Counted from the stretch's first letter, positions 1 through 11,456 are shown. The stretch: DNA of 64,000 nt from an uncultured Dermabacter sp. (GCA_947252755.1 CAMXWV010000007.1:68390-132389), one strand, 5' to 3'. Numbers and translations: made by a program. Notes: generated by a model not told the origin, from the sequence alone.

Positions 1-635
1 CGGGGCACCGCACCCGGTGGGATATAGGGCGGGTTGGAGAGCACCACATCAGCTCCCACCGCCTCGGCAAGCAGCCCGCCGGGTGCCGCCAGGTGCTCCC
101 CCACGTCCGCGCAGAGCACGCGTATGAGAGGAGCCTCCGCTCCGCCTCCGGAGGCGCGTTGGATATTGCGGCGGGCAAGCGCCACGGCTCGTTCGCTGAG
201 GTCAACCGCCCAGATGCTCGTACCGGGGAACTCGTCCGCCATCGCGGCCGCCAGCGTGCCGCTGCCAGTGCACAGGTCCACCACGCGCTTCACGGGCTGA
301 CCGGTTTGGGCGAACGCGTGAACCAGATCGATCGCAAGCTCGGTCTCCGGCCGCGGGATGAACACTCCGGGCCACACCTCCAGGCTCAGCCGCCGAAACG
401 GTGCCGCGCCCAGGATCAGCTGCAGCGGCTCGCGGCGTTCACGCCGCTGCAGAGCAGCCTCGAGCAGTTCAGCGAAGTGCTCCGGCAGCTCATCGATGAG
501 CACCAGGGAGCGTTCCGCCCCGGCAGCGTGGCGAACCAGAGCGCGAGCCTCCGCGTCAGCCGAGTCGATTCCGGCTGCTGCAAGCCGCCGGCGGGCATCA
601 CGGATCGCCGCAGAGATGCGGTGCCTGACCTCCAT
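1..635 (-). CDS. prmC: Release factor glutamine methyltransferase, 3' part cut by window edge
   Basis: PrmC/HemK methylates the glutamine of the GGQ motif in release factors, using S-adenosylmethionine. About 211 of roughly 290 residues are visible. The protein starts MEVRHRISAAIRDARRRL and has an N-terminal helical domain followed by the Rossmann methyltransferase domain. The SAM-binding segment reads VVDLCTGSGTLA and the hallmark NPPY catalytic motif lies at about positions 20-31 (VVLSNPPYIPP). The ATG at 635 is 10 bases downstream of the stop of prfA, which encodes its substrate, so the two are almost certainly cotranscribed. The C-terminus lies outside the window. Confidence 0.93.
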   Translation of the reverse strand, partial: MEVRHRISAAIRDARRRLAAAGIDSADAEARALVRHAAGAERSLVLIDELPEHFAELLEAALQRRERREPLQLILGAAPFRRLSLEVWPGVFIPRPETELAIDLVHAFAQTGQPVKRVVDLCTGSGTLAAAMADEFPGTSIWAVDLSERAVALARRNIQRASGGGAEAPLIRVLCADVGEHLAAPGGLLAEAVGADVVLSNPPYIPPGAVP

Positions 636-645
636 GGCACCCCGC

Positions 646-1743
646 TCAGCTTTCGGCGCCGGCGGCGCGGATCATCGCATCCCGATCCGCGTCCATCAGG
701 GAGGTGAGCACGGCATCGAGGTCTCCGCTCAGCACCTGGTCCAGGTTGTTCGCCTTGTAGCCGGTGCGGTGATCGGCCACCCGGTTCTCCGGGAAGTTAT
801 AGGTGCGGATCCGCTCGGAGCGGTCCACTGTCCGCACCTGGGAGCGGCGCGCAGCAGAGGCTTCCGCCTCCTGCTCAGCGTGCATCTGATCAAGCAGACG
901 CGATCGCAGAATGCGCAGTGCCTGCTCCTTGTTCTGCAGCTGGCTCTTCTCGTTCTGGCAGGACACCACCAGTCCGCTCGGCAGATGAGTGATCCGCACC
1001 GCGGAGTCCGTGGTGTTGACCGACTGCCCGCCCGGACCGGACGAGCGGTACACATCGATCCGCAGATTGTTCGGGGCCATCTCCTCCGCGAGGAACTCCC
1101 CCTCATCGGCTTCGTCAGCCTCCGGCACCACCAGAACACCCACCGCTGAGGTGTGGATTCGGCCCTGCGACTCTGTGACCGGCACCCGCTGCACGCGGTG
1201 CACTCCACCCTCATATTTCAGGTGGGCCCACACACCCTCATCCGGTCCCACGCTGCCGCGGCTGCGGATGGACATCGCCAGGTCTTTGACCCCGCCCAGG
1301 TCGGATTCGGTTTCGGTGATGATCTCAGTGGACCAGCCGCGGCGGGTGGCGAAATGCTGGTACATGCGCACCAGCTCCGCTGCGAACAGGGCGGATTCTG
1401 CGCCGCCGGCGCCGGCTTTCACCTCCAGGATCACATCCCGGGCATCATCCGGATCCCGCGGTGCCAGCAGATCCTCCAGCCGGGAGGCGGCTGCGGCGCG
1501 ATCCTGTTCGATCTGATCTGCTTCAGCAGTAAACGCATCGTCCTCTTCAGCGAGTTCGCGGGCGGCGCCCAGGTCCTCGCCCAGCTGCTGCCAGCTGCGG
1601 TAGGCGCTGACGATCGGGCTGAGCTCGGCGTAGCGGCGACCCACGCGCCGCGCAGCAGCCGGGTCCGCGTGGAGCCCGGGATCGGACATGCACTGCTCCA
1701 GCTCGCGGTGCTCATCAATGAGACCGGAGACGTTCTCGAACAT
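646..1743 (-). CDS. prfA: Peptide chain release factor 1
   Basis: RF1 reads UAA and UAG in the ribosomal A site and triggers peptidyl-tRNA hydrolysis. The 365-residue length is normal. The codon-recognition tripeptide region reads VPVTESQGRIHTSA (PVT motif), preceded by the catalytic loop region, and the GGQ motif appears in SSGPGGQSVNTTDSAVRITH. The N-terminus MFENVSGLIDEHRELEQ is typical of RF1. It lies between rpmE and prmC in the conserved actinobacterial order. A 130-base gap with a terminator separates it from rpmE, so it may have its own promoter. Confidence 0.97.
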   Translation of the reverse strand: MFENVSGLIDEHRELEQCMSDPGLHADPAAARRVGRRYAELSPIVSAYRSWQQLGEDLGAARELAEEDDAFTAEADQIEQDRAAAASRLEDLLAPRDPDDARDVILEVKAGAGGAESALFAAELVRMYQHFATRRGWSTEIITETESDLGGVKDLAMSIRSRGSVGPDEGVWAHLKYEGGVHRVQRVPVTESQGRIHTSAVGVLVVPEADEADEGEFLAEEMAPNNLRIDVYRSSGPGGQSVNTTDSAVRITHLPSGLVVSCQNEKSQLQNKEQALRILRSRLLDQMHAEQEAEASAARRSQVRTVDRSERIRTYNFPENRVADHRTGYKANNLDQVLSGDLDAVLTSLMDADRDAMIRAAGAES

Positions 1744-1826
1744 GGGCGCTCCTCGGGTAGCGGATCAGGCCAGGGCTCAGCGGGCCGTGTGCGGGCGGCG
1801 GGTCAGGGCAGGCGGAGATGATGCGA

Positions 1827-1865
1827 AACGGCGCCGGCAATCCCTTGCGGGATGCCGGCGCCGTT
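1827..1865 (-). terminator. Terminator after rpmE
   Basis: An 18-base arm at 1827-1844 pairs with 1849-1865 (one bulged base) around the loop TTGC. On the minus strand the hairpin is followed by CGTTTCGCA. It lies 8 bases past the rpmE stop and fits intrinsic termination of rpmE before prfA. Confidence 0.75.
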
Positions 1866-1873
1866 CGTCAAAG

Positions 1874-2089
1874 CTACTTGGCGGCCTTCTTGCCGTAGCG
1901 AGCCTGGAAGCGGGCAACGCGGCCGCCGGTGTCCAGGATCTTCTGCTTGCCGGTGTAGAACGGGTGGCAGGCGGAGCACACCTCAGCCTTGATGACGCCG
2001 TCCTGCTTGGTGCTGCGGGTGGTGAAGGTGTTGCCGCAGGTGCAGCTCACCTCGGTCACCACGTAATCAGGATGAATATCCTTCTGCAT
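1874..2089 (-). CDS. rpmE: 50S ribosomal protein bL31 (zinc-binding form)
   Basis: Large-subunit protein bL31, 71 residues, at the central protuberance where it bridges to the small subunit. The start MQKDIHPDYVVTEVSCTCGN is typical. Cysteines in CTCGNTF and CSACHPFYTGKQ are the zinc ligands, so this is the C+ paralogue and not the zinc-free form made during zinc starvation. A strong Shine-Dalgarno (GGAGACTGATATG context) precedes the ATG at 2089. It is monocistronic, with the terminator at 1827-1865 immediately downstream. The rho gene lies 127 bases upstream in the same orientation. Confidence 0.97.
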   Translation of the reverse strand: MQKDIHPDYVVTEVSCTCGNTFTTRSTKQDGVIKAEVCSACHPFYTGKQKILDTGGRVARFQARYGKKAAK

Positions 2090-2216
2090 ATCAGTCTCCT
2101 CAGATCATGGTCGCTGGGTCGGCGCGGGGCCCGGGCCGTGAAACAGAACCGCCGTCCAGTGTCTCACGCACGCTGAACGTCGTCAGGCCCCGATCGCTGT
2201 CAGCTTCATTACACGT

Positions 2217-3989
<1,773 letters not shown>

Positions 3990-4197
3990 CCGGGTTCCTT
4001 CCTTAGGTGTGATTCCCGTGGTTCTCGGTGCGGAGGATGCGATGCATGGGGCGGACCGGGGCACACAGTGCCCGGGGCGACGCGAAATGAGGGATCCTCG
4101 TCACAGCACACCGAAAGCTGATGTCTGATGGGATGCGCGATGAGGGAGCAGCGTTCTCGCTATGCTCGCTCAGGGGCCTGGAGCCCAGCGCGCACTG

Positions 4198-5130
4198 TCA
4201 GGGTAGCACAGTGCGAACGCCATGCTCCGCGAGCGGAACCCGGGCGATTCGCCACTGTGCGGGATCGTCCACCATGTCACGCACCAACCGGGCGATCTCT
4301 GCGGGAGCGCCAGCTGGGATCAGCACGGTTGGGCCGGCACCGGAGATCACCGCGGGCAGACCCTCCGCGCGCAGGCTGTGCATCAGCGAGACGCTTGCCG
4401 GCATCCCTGACTCGCGCCGGTCCTGGTGCATTCGGTCTTCAGTGGCCCGCAGCAGCAGGTCCCGATCCCCGGCCGCGAGCGCATGCACCAGCAGCGCACT
4501 GCGGGACACGTTGAATGCGGCGTCCGCAAACGGCAGCTCAGCTGGCAGCAGGGCCCGCGCTTTCTCAGTTGCGAGCGGCGTCGTGGGCGAGATGATCACC
4601 GGGTCCAGCACCGATGCACCGTCCTGGTCGGGGCGCAGGGTCAGGGTGTGCGCGAATGCGTCCTCCCCCACCGTGTAGGAGGTGGTCACGCCGCCGAGGA
4701 TCGCCGGCGCGGCATTGTCCGGGTGGCCCTCGAACTCGGTGGCAAGCTGCAGCATGAGGTGATCGGTGAGCACGTCCGGGTTCTCCAGCAGGCCCCGGGC
4801 AAGCGCGATGCCGCCCACGATTGCGGCGGCGCTGGAGCCGAGGCCCCGGCCGTGGGGGATCTGGTTCGTGCAGGTCAGGTGGAAGCCGGCTTGGGGCGCG
4901 CCCACGCGATCCAGTGCTGCGCGCAGCGCCCGCACCACCAGGTGGCGTTCATCGCGCGGCAGATCCTCGGCGCCTTCGCCCAGAATCTCCACCTCTACGT
5001 CGGATGTGGTGAGCTCGAGCTCGTACACATCACGCAGCTCCAGGGCAAGGCCGAGCGCGTCGAACCCGGGCCCCAGGTTGGCGCTGGTGGCGGGAACCTC
5101 CGCCCGGACTCGTTCGTGGGCGAGCCTCAC
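4198..5130 (-). CDS. thrB: Homoserine kinase
   Basis: GHMP-family kinase that phosphorylates L-homoserine to O-phosphohomoserine, the substrate of ThrC. The 310-residue length is normal. Family motifs are VPATSANLGPGFDALGLAL at the N-terminus, the ATP-binding GRGLGSSAAAIVGG loop, and a C-terminal AVISGAGPTVL glycine motif. The GTG start at 5130 overlaps the thrC stop (GTGA), so translation is coupled. It is the last gene of the lysA-hom-thrC-thrB operon. Rho follows in the same direction after 208 bases. Confidence 0.96.
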   Translation of the reverse strand: MRLAHERVRAEVPATSANLGPGFDALGLALELRDVYELELTTSDVEVEILGEGAEDLPRDERHLVVRALRAALDRVGAPQAGFHLTCTNQIPHGRGLGSSAAAIVGGIALARGLLENPDVLTDHLMLQLATEFEGHPDNAAPAILGGVTTSYTVGEDAFAHTLTLRPDQDGASVLDPVIISPTTPLATEKARALLPAELPFADAAFNVSRSALLVHALAAGDRDLLLRATEDRMHQDRRESGMPASVSLMHSLRAEGLPAVISGAGPTVLIPAGAPAEIARLVRDMVDDPAQWRIARVPLAEHGVRTVLP

Positions 5131-6209
5131 AGGCCCATCGCCTTCGCGGCCGCCGCCACGTCATTGTCGATGACGGTGGGCCTCAGGTCCTTGCGGCTGA
5201 GCGCGGTCTCGGTGTCCTTCAGGCCGTTGCCGGTCACGGTCACGGTGATGACGGCGCCTTCGGGGATGGTGCGCTGCTCACCGGTGGCGGTGACGCCTTC
5301 GCGTGCGATCTTCAGCAACCCGGCGACGCCGGCGGCGGAGGCGGGCTCCACAAAGATGCCCACTTCAGCAGCGAGGATCGACTGGGCATCGAGGATCTCG
5401 TCATCGGACACCGCGGAGATCAGGCCGCCGGAGGAGTCGCGGGCGTCCGCGGCACGGTTCCATGAGGCGGGGGCGCCGATGCGGATCGCGGTGGCCACCG
5501 TCTCGGGTGAGGTGATGGGGCGTCCCGCCACGAAGGGTGCGGCGCCTTCGGCCTGGAATCCCCACATCTGCGGCAGCGCATCGGTGATGCCCTTTTCGCG
5601 GTATTCCTGATAGCCCATCCAGTAGGCGGAGATGTTGCCGGCATTGCCCACCGGCAGCACATGGATATCCGGGGCGCGGCCCAGGGAGTCGACGATCTCG
5701 AAAGCGGCGGTCTTCTGCCCCTGCAGACGGTAGGGGTTCACCGAGTTGACCAGCTCCACCGGGTACTGCGCATCGAGTTTACGGGCGATCTCCAGGCAGT
5801 CATCGAAGTTGCCGTCCACGGCGATCAGCTGCGCGCCATGCATGATCGCCTGGGCGAGCTTGCCCGCAGCGATCTTGCCCTCGGGCAGCAGCACCGCGCA
5901 GCCGATGCCGGCGCGGGTCGCGTAGGCGGCGGCTGAGGCGCTCGTGTTGCCGGTGGAGGCGCACACCACCACCTGCGCGCCGTCGGTCACGGCCTTGGAC
6001 ATGGCAGAGACCATCCCGCGGTCCTTGAAGGATCCGGTGGGGTTCATGCCCTCCACCTTGATGTGCACCTCGGCGCCGAGCATATCGCTGAGCACGGGCG
6101 CATGGATCAGCGGGGTGCCGCCCTCACCGAGGCTGAGGATCGTGTCGGTGTCTGTGAACGGCAGATGATCACGGTATTCGTGGATGACTCCACGCCACTG
6201 GTGAGCCAT
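5127..6209 (-). CDS. thrC: Threonine synthase
   Basis: PLP enzyme that converts O-phosphohomoserine to L-threonine. It is about 360 residues, the class found in actinobacteria. The PLP lysine lies in NPTGSFKDRGM, and the phosphate-binding loop region reads ASTGNTSASAAAYATRAG. An ATG at 6209 follows the purine-rich GGAAGGGGAG at good spacing. A GTG two codons upstream (6215) overlaps the hom stop and is an alternative start. The 3' end overlaps thrB by 4 bases. Confidence 0.96.
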   Translation of the reverse strand: MAHQWRGVIHEYRDHLPFTDTDTILSLGEGGTPLIHAPVLSDMLGAEVHIKVEGMNPTGSFKDRGMVSAMSKAVTDGAQVVVCASTGNTSASAAAYATRAGIGCAVLLPEGKIAAGKLAQAIMHGAQLIAVDGNFDDCLEIARKLDAQYPVELVNSVNPYRLQGQKTAAFEIVDSLGRAPDIHVLPVGNAGNISAYWMGYQEYREKGITDALPQMWGFQAEGAAPFVAGRPITSPETVATAIRIGAPASWNRAADARDSSGGLISAVSDDEILDAQSILAAEVGIFVEPASAAGVAGLLKIAREGVTATGEQRTIPEGAVITVTVTGNGLKDTETALSRKDLRPTVIDNDVAAAAKAMGL

Positions 6210-6211
6210 GC

Positions 6212-7510
6212 TCACTCCCCTTCCACGCGGACCAGGGAGTCCACGCTTGTGACGGCTTCACGCTGAGCAAGCTCGCGCAGCGCTGCGGACATGTCCTCTT
6301 CGCGGGCACGGTGGGTGACGATGCCGATGTGGGCCCCGTGCTCATCGCTCAGCGCCTCCTGGTGAATGGTGGCGATCGAGATGCCGGCATCTCCGAGCAC
6401 CCCGGCAACCTCCGCCAGCACACCGCGGCGGTCCGCCACAGTCAGCGCCAAGTAGAACTCATTGGCAAGATCAGCCACGTGGGAGATCGGCAGGGCCGCG
6501 TAGAAGGATTCGTCGGGCTCCTTGCCGCCGAACACGCGGTTGCGGGCCACGGAGACCAGGTCTCCAAGCACTGCCGACGCGGTCGGGGCACCGCCGGCGC
6601 CCTGCCCGTAGAACATGAGCTCCCCGGCCGCTTCTGCTTCCACGAATACGGCGTTATACGCACCGCCCACGGTCGCGAGCGGATGGCTTCGCGGAATCAT
6701 CACCGGGTACACGCGGGCGGAGATCCGCTCTCCCGCGTCCCCGGGAACGCGCTCCACAATGCTGAGCAGTTTGATGGTGCGGCCCAGGCGCTCTGCGGCT
6801 GCGATGTCATTCGCGGTGATCGTGGAGATGCCTTCGCAGAACACATCGTCGAGCTTCACACGGGAGTGGAAGGCAAGGCTCGCCAGGATGCTCGCCTTCG
6901 CGGCAGCGTCATGGCCCTCCACATCCGCGGTGGGGTCTGCTTCGGCGTAGCCGAGCTCCTGGGCGGCGCTGAGCGCCTCCTCATAGGACTGTCCGGTGCG
7001 GGTCATCGCATCGAGAATGTAGTTCGTGGTGCCGTTGACGATGCCGAGCACCCGTTCGATCCGGTCACCGGCGAGGGAGTCGCGCAGCGGGCGGATCAGC
7101 GGGATCGCGCCGGCCACGGCGGCTTCAAAGGAGATGTCCACTCCGTGACGGTCAGCGGCCTCGTACAGTTCGGGGCCGGCGGTGGCCAAGAGCGCCTTGT
7201 TCGCCGTGATGACGCTGGCGCCGTTCTCGAACGCGGTGAGGATCAGTGAGCGGGCGGGCTCGATGCCGCCCATCACCTCCACCACGATGTCAGCATCCTT
7301 CACCAGCTGCTCGGCGTCCTCAACGATGAGTGAGGCATCCACGTGCGGGCCGCGGGCCTTGGATCGGTCACGCACGCCGATGCCGATGATCTCCAGCGGT
7401 GCGCCGGCGCGGTGCGCGAAATCCAGGGAGTGCTCGCCCAGCAGGCGGATCACATCCGTGCCCACTGTGCCTGCGCCGAGCACGGCGATCTTCAGGGGGG
7501 TGGAGTTCAT
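6212..7510 (-). CDS. hom: Homoserine dehydrogenase with ACT domain
   Basis: Reduces aspartate semialdehyde to homoserine with NAD(P)H, the branch point towards threonine and methionine. 432 residues: Rossmann motif VLGAGTVGTDVIRLL, the substrate-binding and catalytic region (VNGTTNYILDAMTRTG, GYAEADPTADVEGHDAAAK), then a C-terminal ACT domain (YLALTVADRRGVLAEVAGVL), the usual site of threonine feedback inhibition. The ATG overlaps the lysA stop as ATGA, which indicates translational coupling. Confidence 0.96.
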   Translation of the reverse strand: MNSTPLKIAVLGAGTVGTDVIRLLGEHSLDFAHRAGAPLEIIGIGVRDRSKARGPHVDASLIVEDAEQLVKDADIVVEVMGGIEPARSLILTAFENGASVITANKALLATAGPELYEAADRHGVDISFEAAVAGAIPLIRPLRDSLAGDRIERVLGIVNGTTNYILDAMTRTGQSYEEALSAAQELGYAEADPTADVEGHDAAAKASILASLAFHSRVKLDDVFCEGISTITANDIAAAERLGRTIKLLSIVERVPGDAGERISARVYPVMIPRSHPLATVGGAYNAVFVEAEAAGELMFYGQGAGGAPTASAVLGDLVSVARNRVFGGKEPDESFYAALPISHVADLANEFYLALTVADRRGVLAEVAGVLGDAGISIATIHQEALSDEHGAHIGIVTHRAREEDMSAALRELAQREAVTSVDSLVRVEGE

Positions 7511-8955
7511 GGGTTGGTCTCCTTGGGGTCAGCGGGAGTCTGCCAGCCGGCGTCGCGAGCCAGGAGGTCATCCTCGGTCTCACGATGGATCAGCGGGGTG
7601 ATGGCACCGTCTGCCACGCTGATGACGGCCGGACGGGGCTGGTGATTGTAGTTGGATGCCAGCGAGTAGCAGTACGCGCCGGTGACCGGAACGGTGATGA
7701 GGTCTCCTCGCTCCACATCTGCCGGCAGGTATTCGTCTTTGACCACGATATCGCCGCTTTCACAGTGCTTGCCCACCACACGGACAACCGCGGGCTCAGC
7801 GGAGGACGTGCGCGAGGCGATGAGCACGGAATAGTCCGCGTCGTAGAGCGGGGTGCGGATGTTATCGCTCATGCCGCCGTCAACGGAGACATACAGGCGG
7901 CGGCGCGGGCCGCCGAGCTCCACCATCTTCGTGGTGCCCACGGTGTAGAGGGTCTGCGTGGATGGGCCGGCGATGGCGCGGCCGGGCTCGAAGCCGAGGC
8001 GCGGAACGGCAACGCCTGCCTCCTCACACGCGGATGCCACGATCCGTGCCAGGCTGTCGGCGAGGGTCTGCGGCGTGGCGGGCGTGTGCGCCGAGGTGTA
8101 CATGACGCCGAAGCCGCCGCCGAGCACCAGGTGCGGAAGGCTGGCACCGGTCTCCTGCTGGATCCGGGCCATGAGGTCGATGACGCGGCGGGCGGCCACG
8201 TCAAAGCCGTGCGTGTCGAAGATCTGCGAGCCGATATGCGAGTGCAGGCCGTCAAGCTGCAGGTGCGAACTCTCCAGCACGCGGCGCGCTGCCTCCAGTG
8301 CGTCCCCGGTGGAGATCGAAACACCGAACTTCTGGTCTTCGTGGGCGGTGGCGATGAACTCGTGGGTGTGCGCCTCTACGCCGGCGGTCACGCGGATCAG
8401 CACATGCGGCTGCTGCCCAATGCGCTCTGCGATCTGGTTGATCCGGTCGATCTCCTCCAGGGAGTCGATGACGAGCCGGCCCACACCCGCGGTGATCGCG
8501 CGTTCGATCTCCGCATCGGACTTGTTGTTGCCATGCATGGTGATCCGCGCGGGGTCCATGCCTCCGCGCAGGGCCACGGCCAGCTCGCCGCCTGAGCAGA
8601 CGTCCAGGCCCAGGCCATCCTCGGCCACCCAGCGGACCACACCTGTGGCGACGAATGCCTTCGCGGCATAGGAGATCTCCGCGCCGTTCAGCGGAGCAAA
8701 CGCCTCGTGGAATGCGTCGCGGAAGGCGCGCGCCCGCGCCCGGAAGTCCGCCTCATCCACCACGAGCACCGGGGTGCCCACCTCCTGCGCAATCCGGGTG
8801 ACCCCCACGCCGGCGATCTCGAGCTCGCCGCTGTCCGCGCGCGCAGTGGACTGGGAGAACAGCCCGGGCAGCAGAGCGTTGACATCCTCCGGATACGGGA
8901 GCCACTGCGGAGCAGCGTCATTGCCGTGCAGTGCGCCGGCTTCGTGTGCGCGCAT
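7507..8955 (-). CDS. lysA: Diaminopimelate decarboxylase
   Basis: PLP enzyme that decarboxylates meso-diaminopimelate to L-lysine. The ATG at 8955 (MRAHEAGALHGNDAAPQWL) follows GAAGGACG and gives 482 residues; the upstream in-frame extension to 9054 lacks similarity and is rejected. The PLP-lysine region reads ISYAAKAFVATG. Other family motifs are GLGLDVCSGGEL, GLHSHIGSQIF, LGGGFGVMY and EPGRAIAGP. It heads the lysine/threonine operon and is divergent from otsAB. The 190-base gap 8956-9145 must contain both promoters, but I see no unambiguous -35/-10 pair. Confidence 0.95.
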   Translation of the reverse strand: MRAHEAGALHGNDAAPQWLPYPEDVNALLPGLFSQSTARADSGELEIAGVGVTRIAQEVGTPVLVVDEADFRARARAFRDAFHEAFAPLNGAEISYAAKAFVATGVVRWVAEDGLGLDVCSGGELAVALRGGMDPARITMHGNNKSDAEIERAITAGVGRLVIDSLEEIDRINQIAERIGQQPHVLIRVTAGVEAHTHEFIATAHEDQKFGVSISTGDALEAARRVLESSHLQLDGLHSHIGSQIFDTHGFDVAARRVIDLMARIQQETGASLPHLVLGGGFGVMYTSAHTPATPQTLADSLARIVASACEEAGVAVPRLGFEPGRAIAGPSTQTLYTVGTTKMVELGGPRRRLYVSVDGGMSDNIRTPLYDADYSVLIASRTSSAEPAVVRVVGKHCESGDIVVKDEYLPADVERGDLITVPVTGAYCYSLASNYNHQPRPAVISVADGAITPLIHRETEDDLLARDAGWQTPADPKETNP

Positions 8956-9145
8956 CGTCCTTCTTCCACGTTGGGGTTCCGCAGGCCGTGCCAGATGGGC
9001 TCCGGCGGACCTCCAGCGTATACAGCGCCGCTGCGGCTGAGCCCGCCTGTCCACCGTTCAGCACAGCGTTCAGGGGCGGCTGCGCCCCCAGTCGGCTCAA
9101 GAGCTGCATTGATAGGGTCAAAATCACAGATCTGAGGAGGAATGT

Positions 9146-11404
9146 ATGTCCCTGCATGAACTCGTGGTGGTCGCGAACCGGCTGCCGGTGGATCAGCAGA
9201 TCACCGAGTACGGCGAACGCGTCTGGGTCACCTCGCCCGGGGGGCTCGTCACCGCGATGGAATCCGTCATGAAGGATGTGGACTCGGCCGCGTGGGTGGG
9301 CTGGCCGGGTGTCACCGAAGAGGAGATCGAGCCGTTCTCCACAGACTCGATGAATCTGTTTCCTGTGCATCTTGAGCCGGATGAGGTGGAGAAGTACTAC
9401 GAAGGATTCTCCAACGGCACGCTCTGGCCGCTCTACCATGACGTGATCGCTGACCCCACCTTCCACCGCACCTGGTGGGACGCCTACGTGGAGGTCAACC
9501 GGAAGTTCGCACAGGCAGCCGCTGCCGTCACCGCCACCGGCGGCACCATCTGGGTGCATGACTATCAGCTGCAGCTGGTGCCGGAGATGATCCGCGACCA
9601 GCGGCCCGATGTGCGCATCGGCTTCTTCAACCACATTCCCTTCCCGCCGTTCGAACTGTTCGCACAGCTGCCCAAGCGCAACCTCGTTCTGCGGGGCCTG
9701 CTCGGCTCGGATCTGGTGGGCTTCCAGCGGGAGCGGGATGCCATCAACTTCATGACCTGTGTGCGCCAGCTGCTCGGCTACCGCGCTGATGGGCACGAGA
9801 TCGAAGTGCCCGGCATCGGCGTTGAGCCGGACCGCACCGTGCTTGCCCGCGCATTCCCGATCTCGATCGACACCTCCGTGTACAAGGATCTCGTTGCCGA
9901 TGAAGAGGTGATCGCCCGCGCGAAGGAAGTGCGCCAGGAGCTCGGCAACCCGGACAAGGTGGTGCTCGGGGTTGACCGGTTGGACTACACCAAGGGCATC
10001 CGCCACCGCCTGAAGGCCTGGGGTGAGCTGCTCGCCGACGGTTCGATCGATCCGCACCATGTGGTGATGATCCAGGTGGCAACCCCATCCCGTGAACGGG
10101 TGGATGCCTACCGTCAGCTGCGCGATGAGGTGGAGCTGACCGTGGGCCGCATCAACGGCGACTATGCGCCGCTTGGCCGCCCCGCAATCTCCTACATGCA
10201 CCGCAGCTTCAACCGTCGGGACATGACCGCGCTCTACCTGGCAGCAGACGTTCTGCTGGTGACGAGCCTGCGCGACGGCATGAACCTGGTGGCGAAGGAG
10301 TACATTGCGGCGCGCTCGGATCTGCGAGGGGTGCTGGTGCTCTCGGAGTTCACCGGCGCTGCTGATGAACTGCGCGCCGCCACCCTGGTGAACCCGCATG
10401 ACATCGATGACCTCAAAACCGCGATCCTGCACGCGCTGGCCATGAGCGATGAGGAGCAGGAAGCAACAATGACCTCCCTTCGCCGCCAGGTGCTCAACAA
10501 CACCGTGCAGGACTGGGCGGATGACTTCCTTGGCACCCTTCAGCAGTCTGCTGATTCGGCCGCGGCGGGCACCGGCATCCGGATTCGCCTGCAAGCAGAC
10601 CAGACTCCCCCACTGGATGAGCTGACCGCCGCTGCTGACTCCTTCCGCCGAATCCCTCGGATTCTGGTGGCGAGCGACTTTGACGGTGTGCTCGCCCCGA
10701 TCGTGGCTAACCGTGAAGATGCCCGGGGGCTTCCCGAGTCGATCACGGCGCTGCGGCAGATGGCCGGCCTGCCAGGCGTGAATGTGGCCCTGGTGTCCGG
10801 CCGGTCCCTGGAGGATCTTGACTCGCTCACGCAGATGCCGAGCTCGGTGGTGCTCATCGGCTCCCACGGCGCAGAGGTGGGAGCGCTGCCCGCGGACATG
10901 GACGCCGGAGTGCTCGATTACGGCACTCTGTCCATGACCCCGGAGAAGGAGGAACTGCTGCGCTCCATCACCTACACGCTGGAGAAGATCGCACTGAAGC
11001 ATCCCGGCTGCGATGTGGAACTGAAGCCGTCCGCGGCAGTGCTGCACACTCGCAACGCCAAGGGCCGCGGCGGACCGAACGCCACCGAGGCAGCGCTGGA
11101 GTACGCGCGCCAGCTGCCGGACGTGAAGGTGACTCCGGGCAAGGCCGTGGTGGAGTTCTCGGTCATCCCCGCCACCAAGGGAGAAGCGATCGCCTCGCTC
11201 GCCCGCGCCTGCGCGGCCGATGCGTGGCTGTACATCGGTGACGATGTGACCGACGAGTCCGTGTTCCAGTATGCGGCTGATGATGATCTGACGATCAAGG
11301 TGGGTCGCGGTGAGACGGGCGCCTCGTACCGGCTCGACTCTCCAGAGCAGGTGGCTGAGTTCCTGACTGAGCTGCAGGAGAAACTGGTCGCTGAGCGGAA
11401 CTGA
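9146..11404 (+). CDS. otsAB: Bifunctional trehalose-6-phosphate synthase/phosphatase
   Basis: One 752-residue protein carries both steps of trehalose synthesis. The N-terminal GT20 synthase (about 1-470) starts VVVANRLPVD and contains WVHDYQLQLVPEMIRD, the nucleotide-sugar loop LGVDRLDYTKGIRHR and the C-terminal helix SLRDGMNLVAKEYIA. The C-terminal HAD phosphatase (about 505-752) has motif I SDFDGVLAP, motif II VSGRS and motif III GDDVTDESVF. Both active sites look intact. The order resembles plant and yeast TPS/TPP proteins, whereas many relatives keep otsA and otsB separate. AGGAGGAATGT precedes the ATG. It makes the osmoprotectant in the cytoplasm. Confidence 0.93.
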   Translation: MSLHELVVVANRLPVDQQITEYGERVWVTSPGGLVTAMESVMKDVDSAAWVGWPGVTEEEIEPFSTDSMNLFPVHLEPDEVEKYYEGFSNGTLWPLYHDVIADPTFHRTWWDAYVEVNRKFAQAAAAVTATGGTIWVHDYQLQLVPEMIRDQRPDVRIGFFNHIPFPPFELFAQLPKRNLVLRGLLGSDLVGFQRERDAINFMTCVRQLLGYRADGHEIEVPGIGVEPDRTVLARAFPISIDTSVYKDLVADEEVIARAKEVRQELGNPDKVVLGVDRLDYTKGIRHRLKAWGELLADGSIDPHHVVMIQVATPSRERVDAYRQLRDEVELTVGRINGDYAPLGRPAISYMHRSFNRRDMTALYLAADVLLVTSLRDGMNLVAKEYIAARSDLRGVLVLSEFTGAADELRAATLVNPHDIDDLKTAILHALAMSDEEQEATMTSLRRQVLNNTVQDWADDFLGTLQQSADSAAAGTGIRIRLQADQTPPLDELTAAADSFRRIPRILVASDFDGVLAPIVANREDARGLPESITALRQMAGLPGVNVALVSGRSLEDLDSLTQMPSSVVLIGSHGAEVGALPADMDAGVLDYGTLSMTPEKEELLRSITYTLEKIALKHPGCDVELKPSAAVLHTRNAKGRGGPNATEAALEYARQLPDVKVTPGKAVVEFSVIPATKGEAIASLARACAADAWLYIGDDVTDESVFQYAADDDLTIKVGRGETGASYRLDSPEQVAEFLTELQEKLVAERN

Positions 11405-11416
11405 TGTGACGCGAAC

Positions 11417-11450
11417 AGGCGCCCCGGACCGTGGTGGTCCGGGGCGCCTT
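11417..11450 (+). terminator. Terminator of otsAB
   Basis: AGGCGCCCCGGACC at 11417-11430 pairs perfectly with GGTCCGGGGCGCCT at 11436-11449 around GTGGT, followed by TTGTG. It lies 13 bases past the otsAB stop and immediately before the convergent tRNA-Arg. Confidence 0.8.
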
Positions 11451-11456
11451 GTGCTG

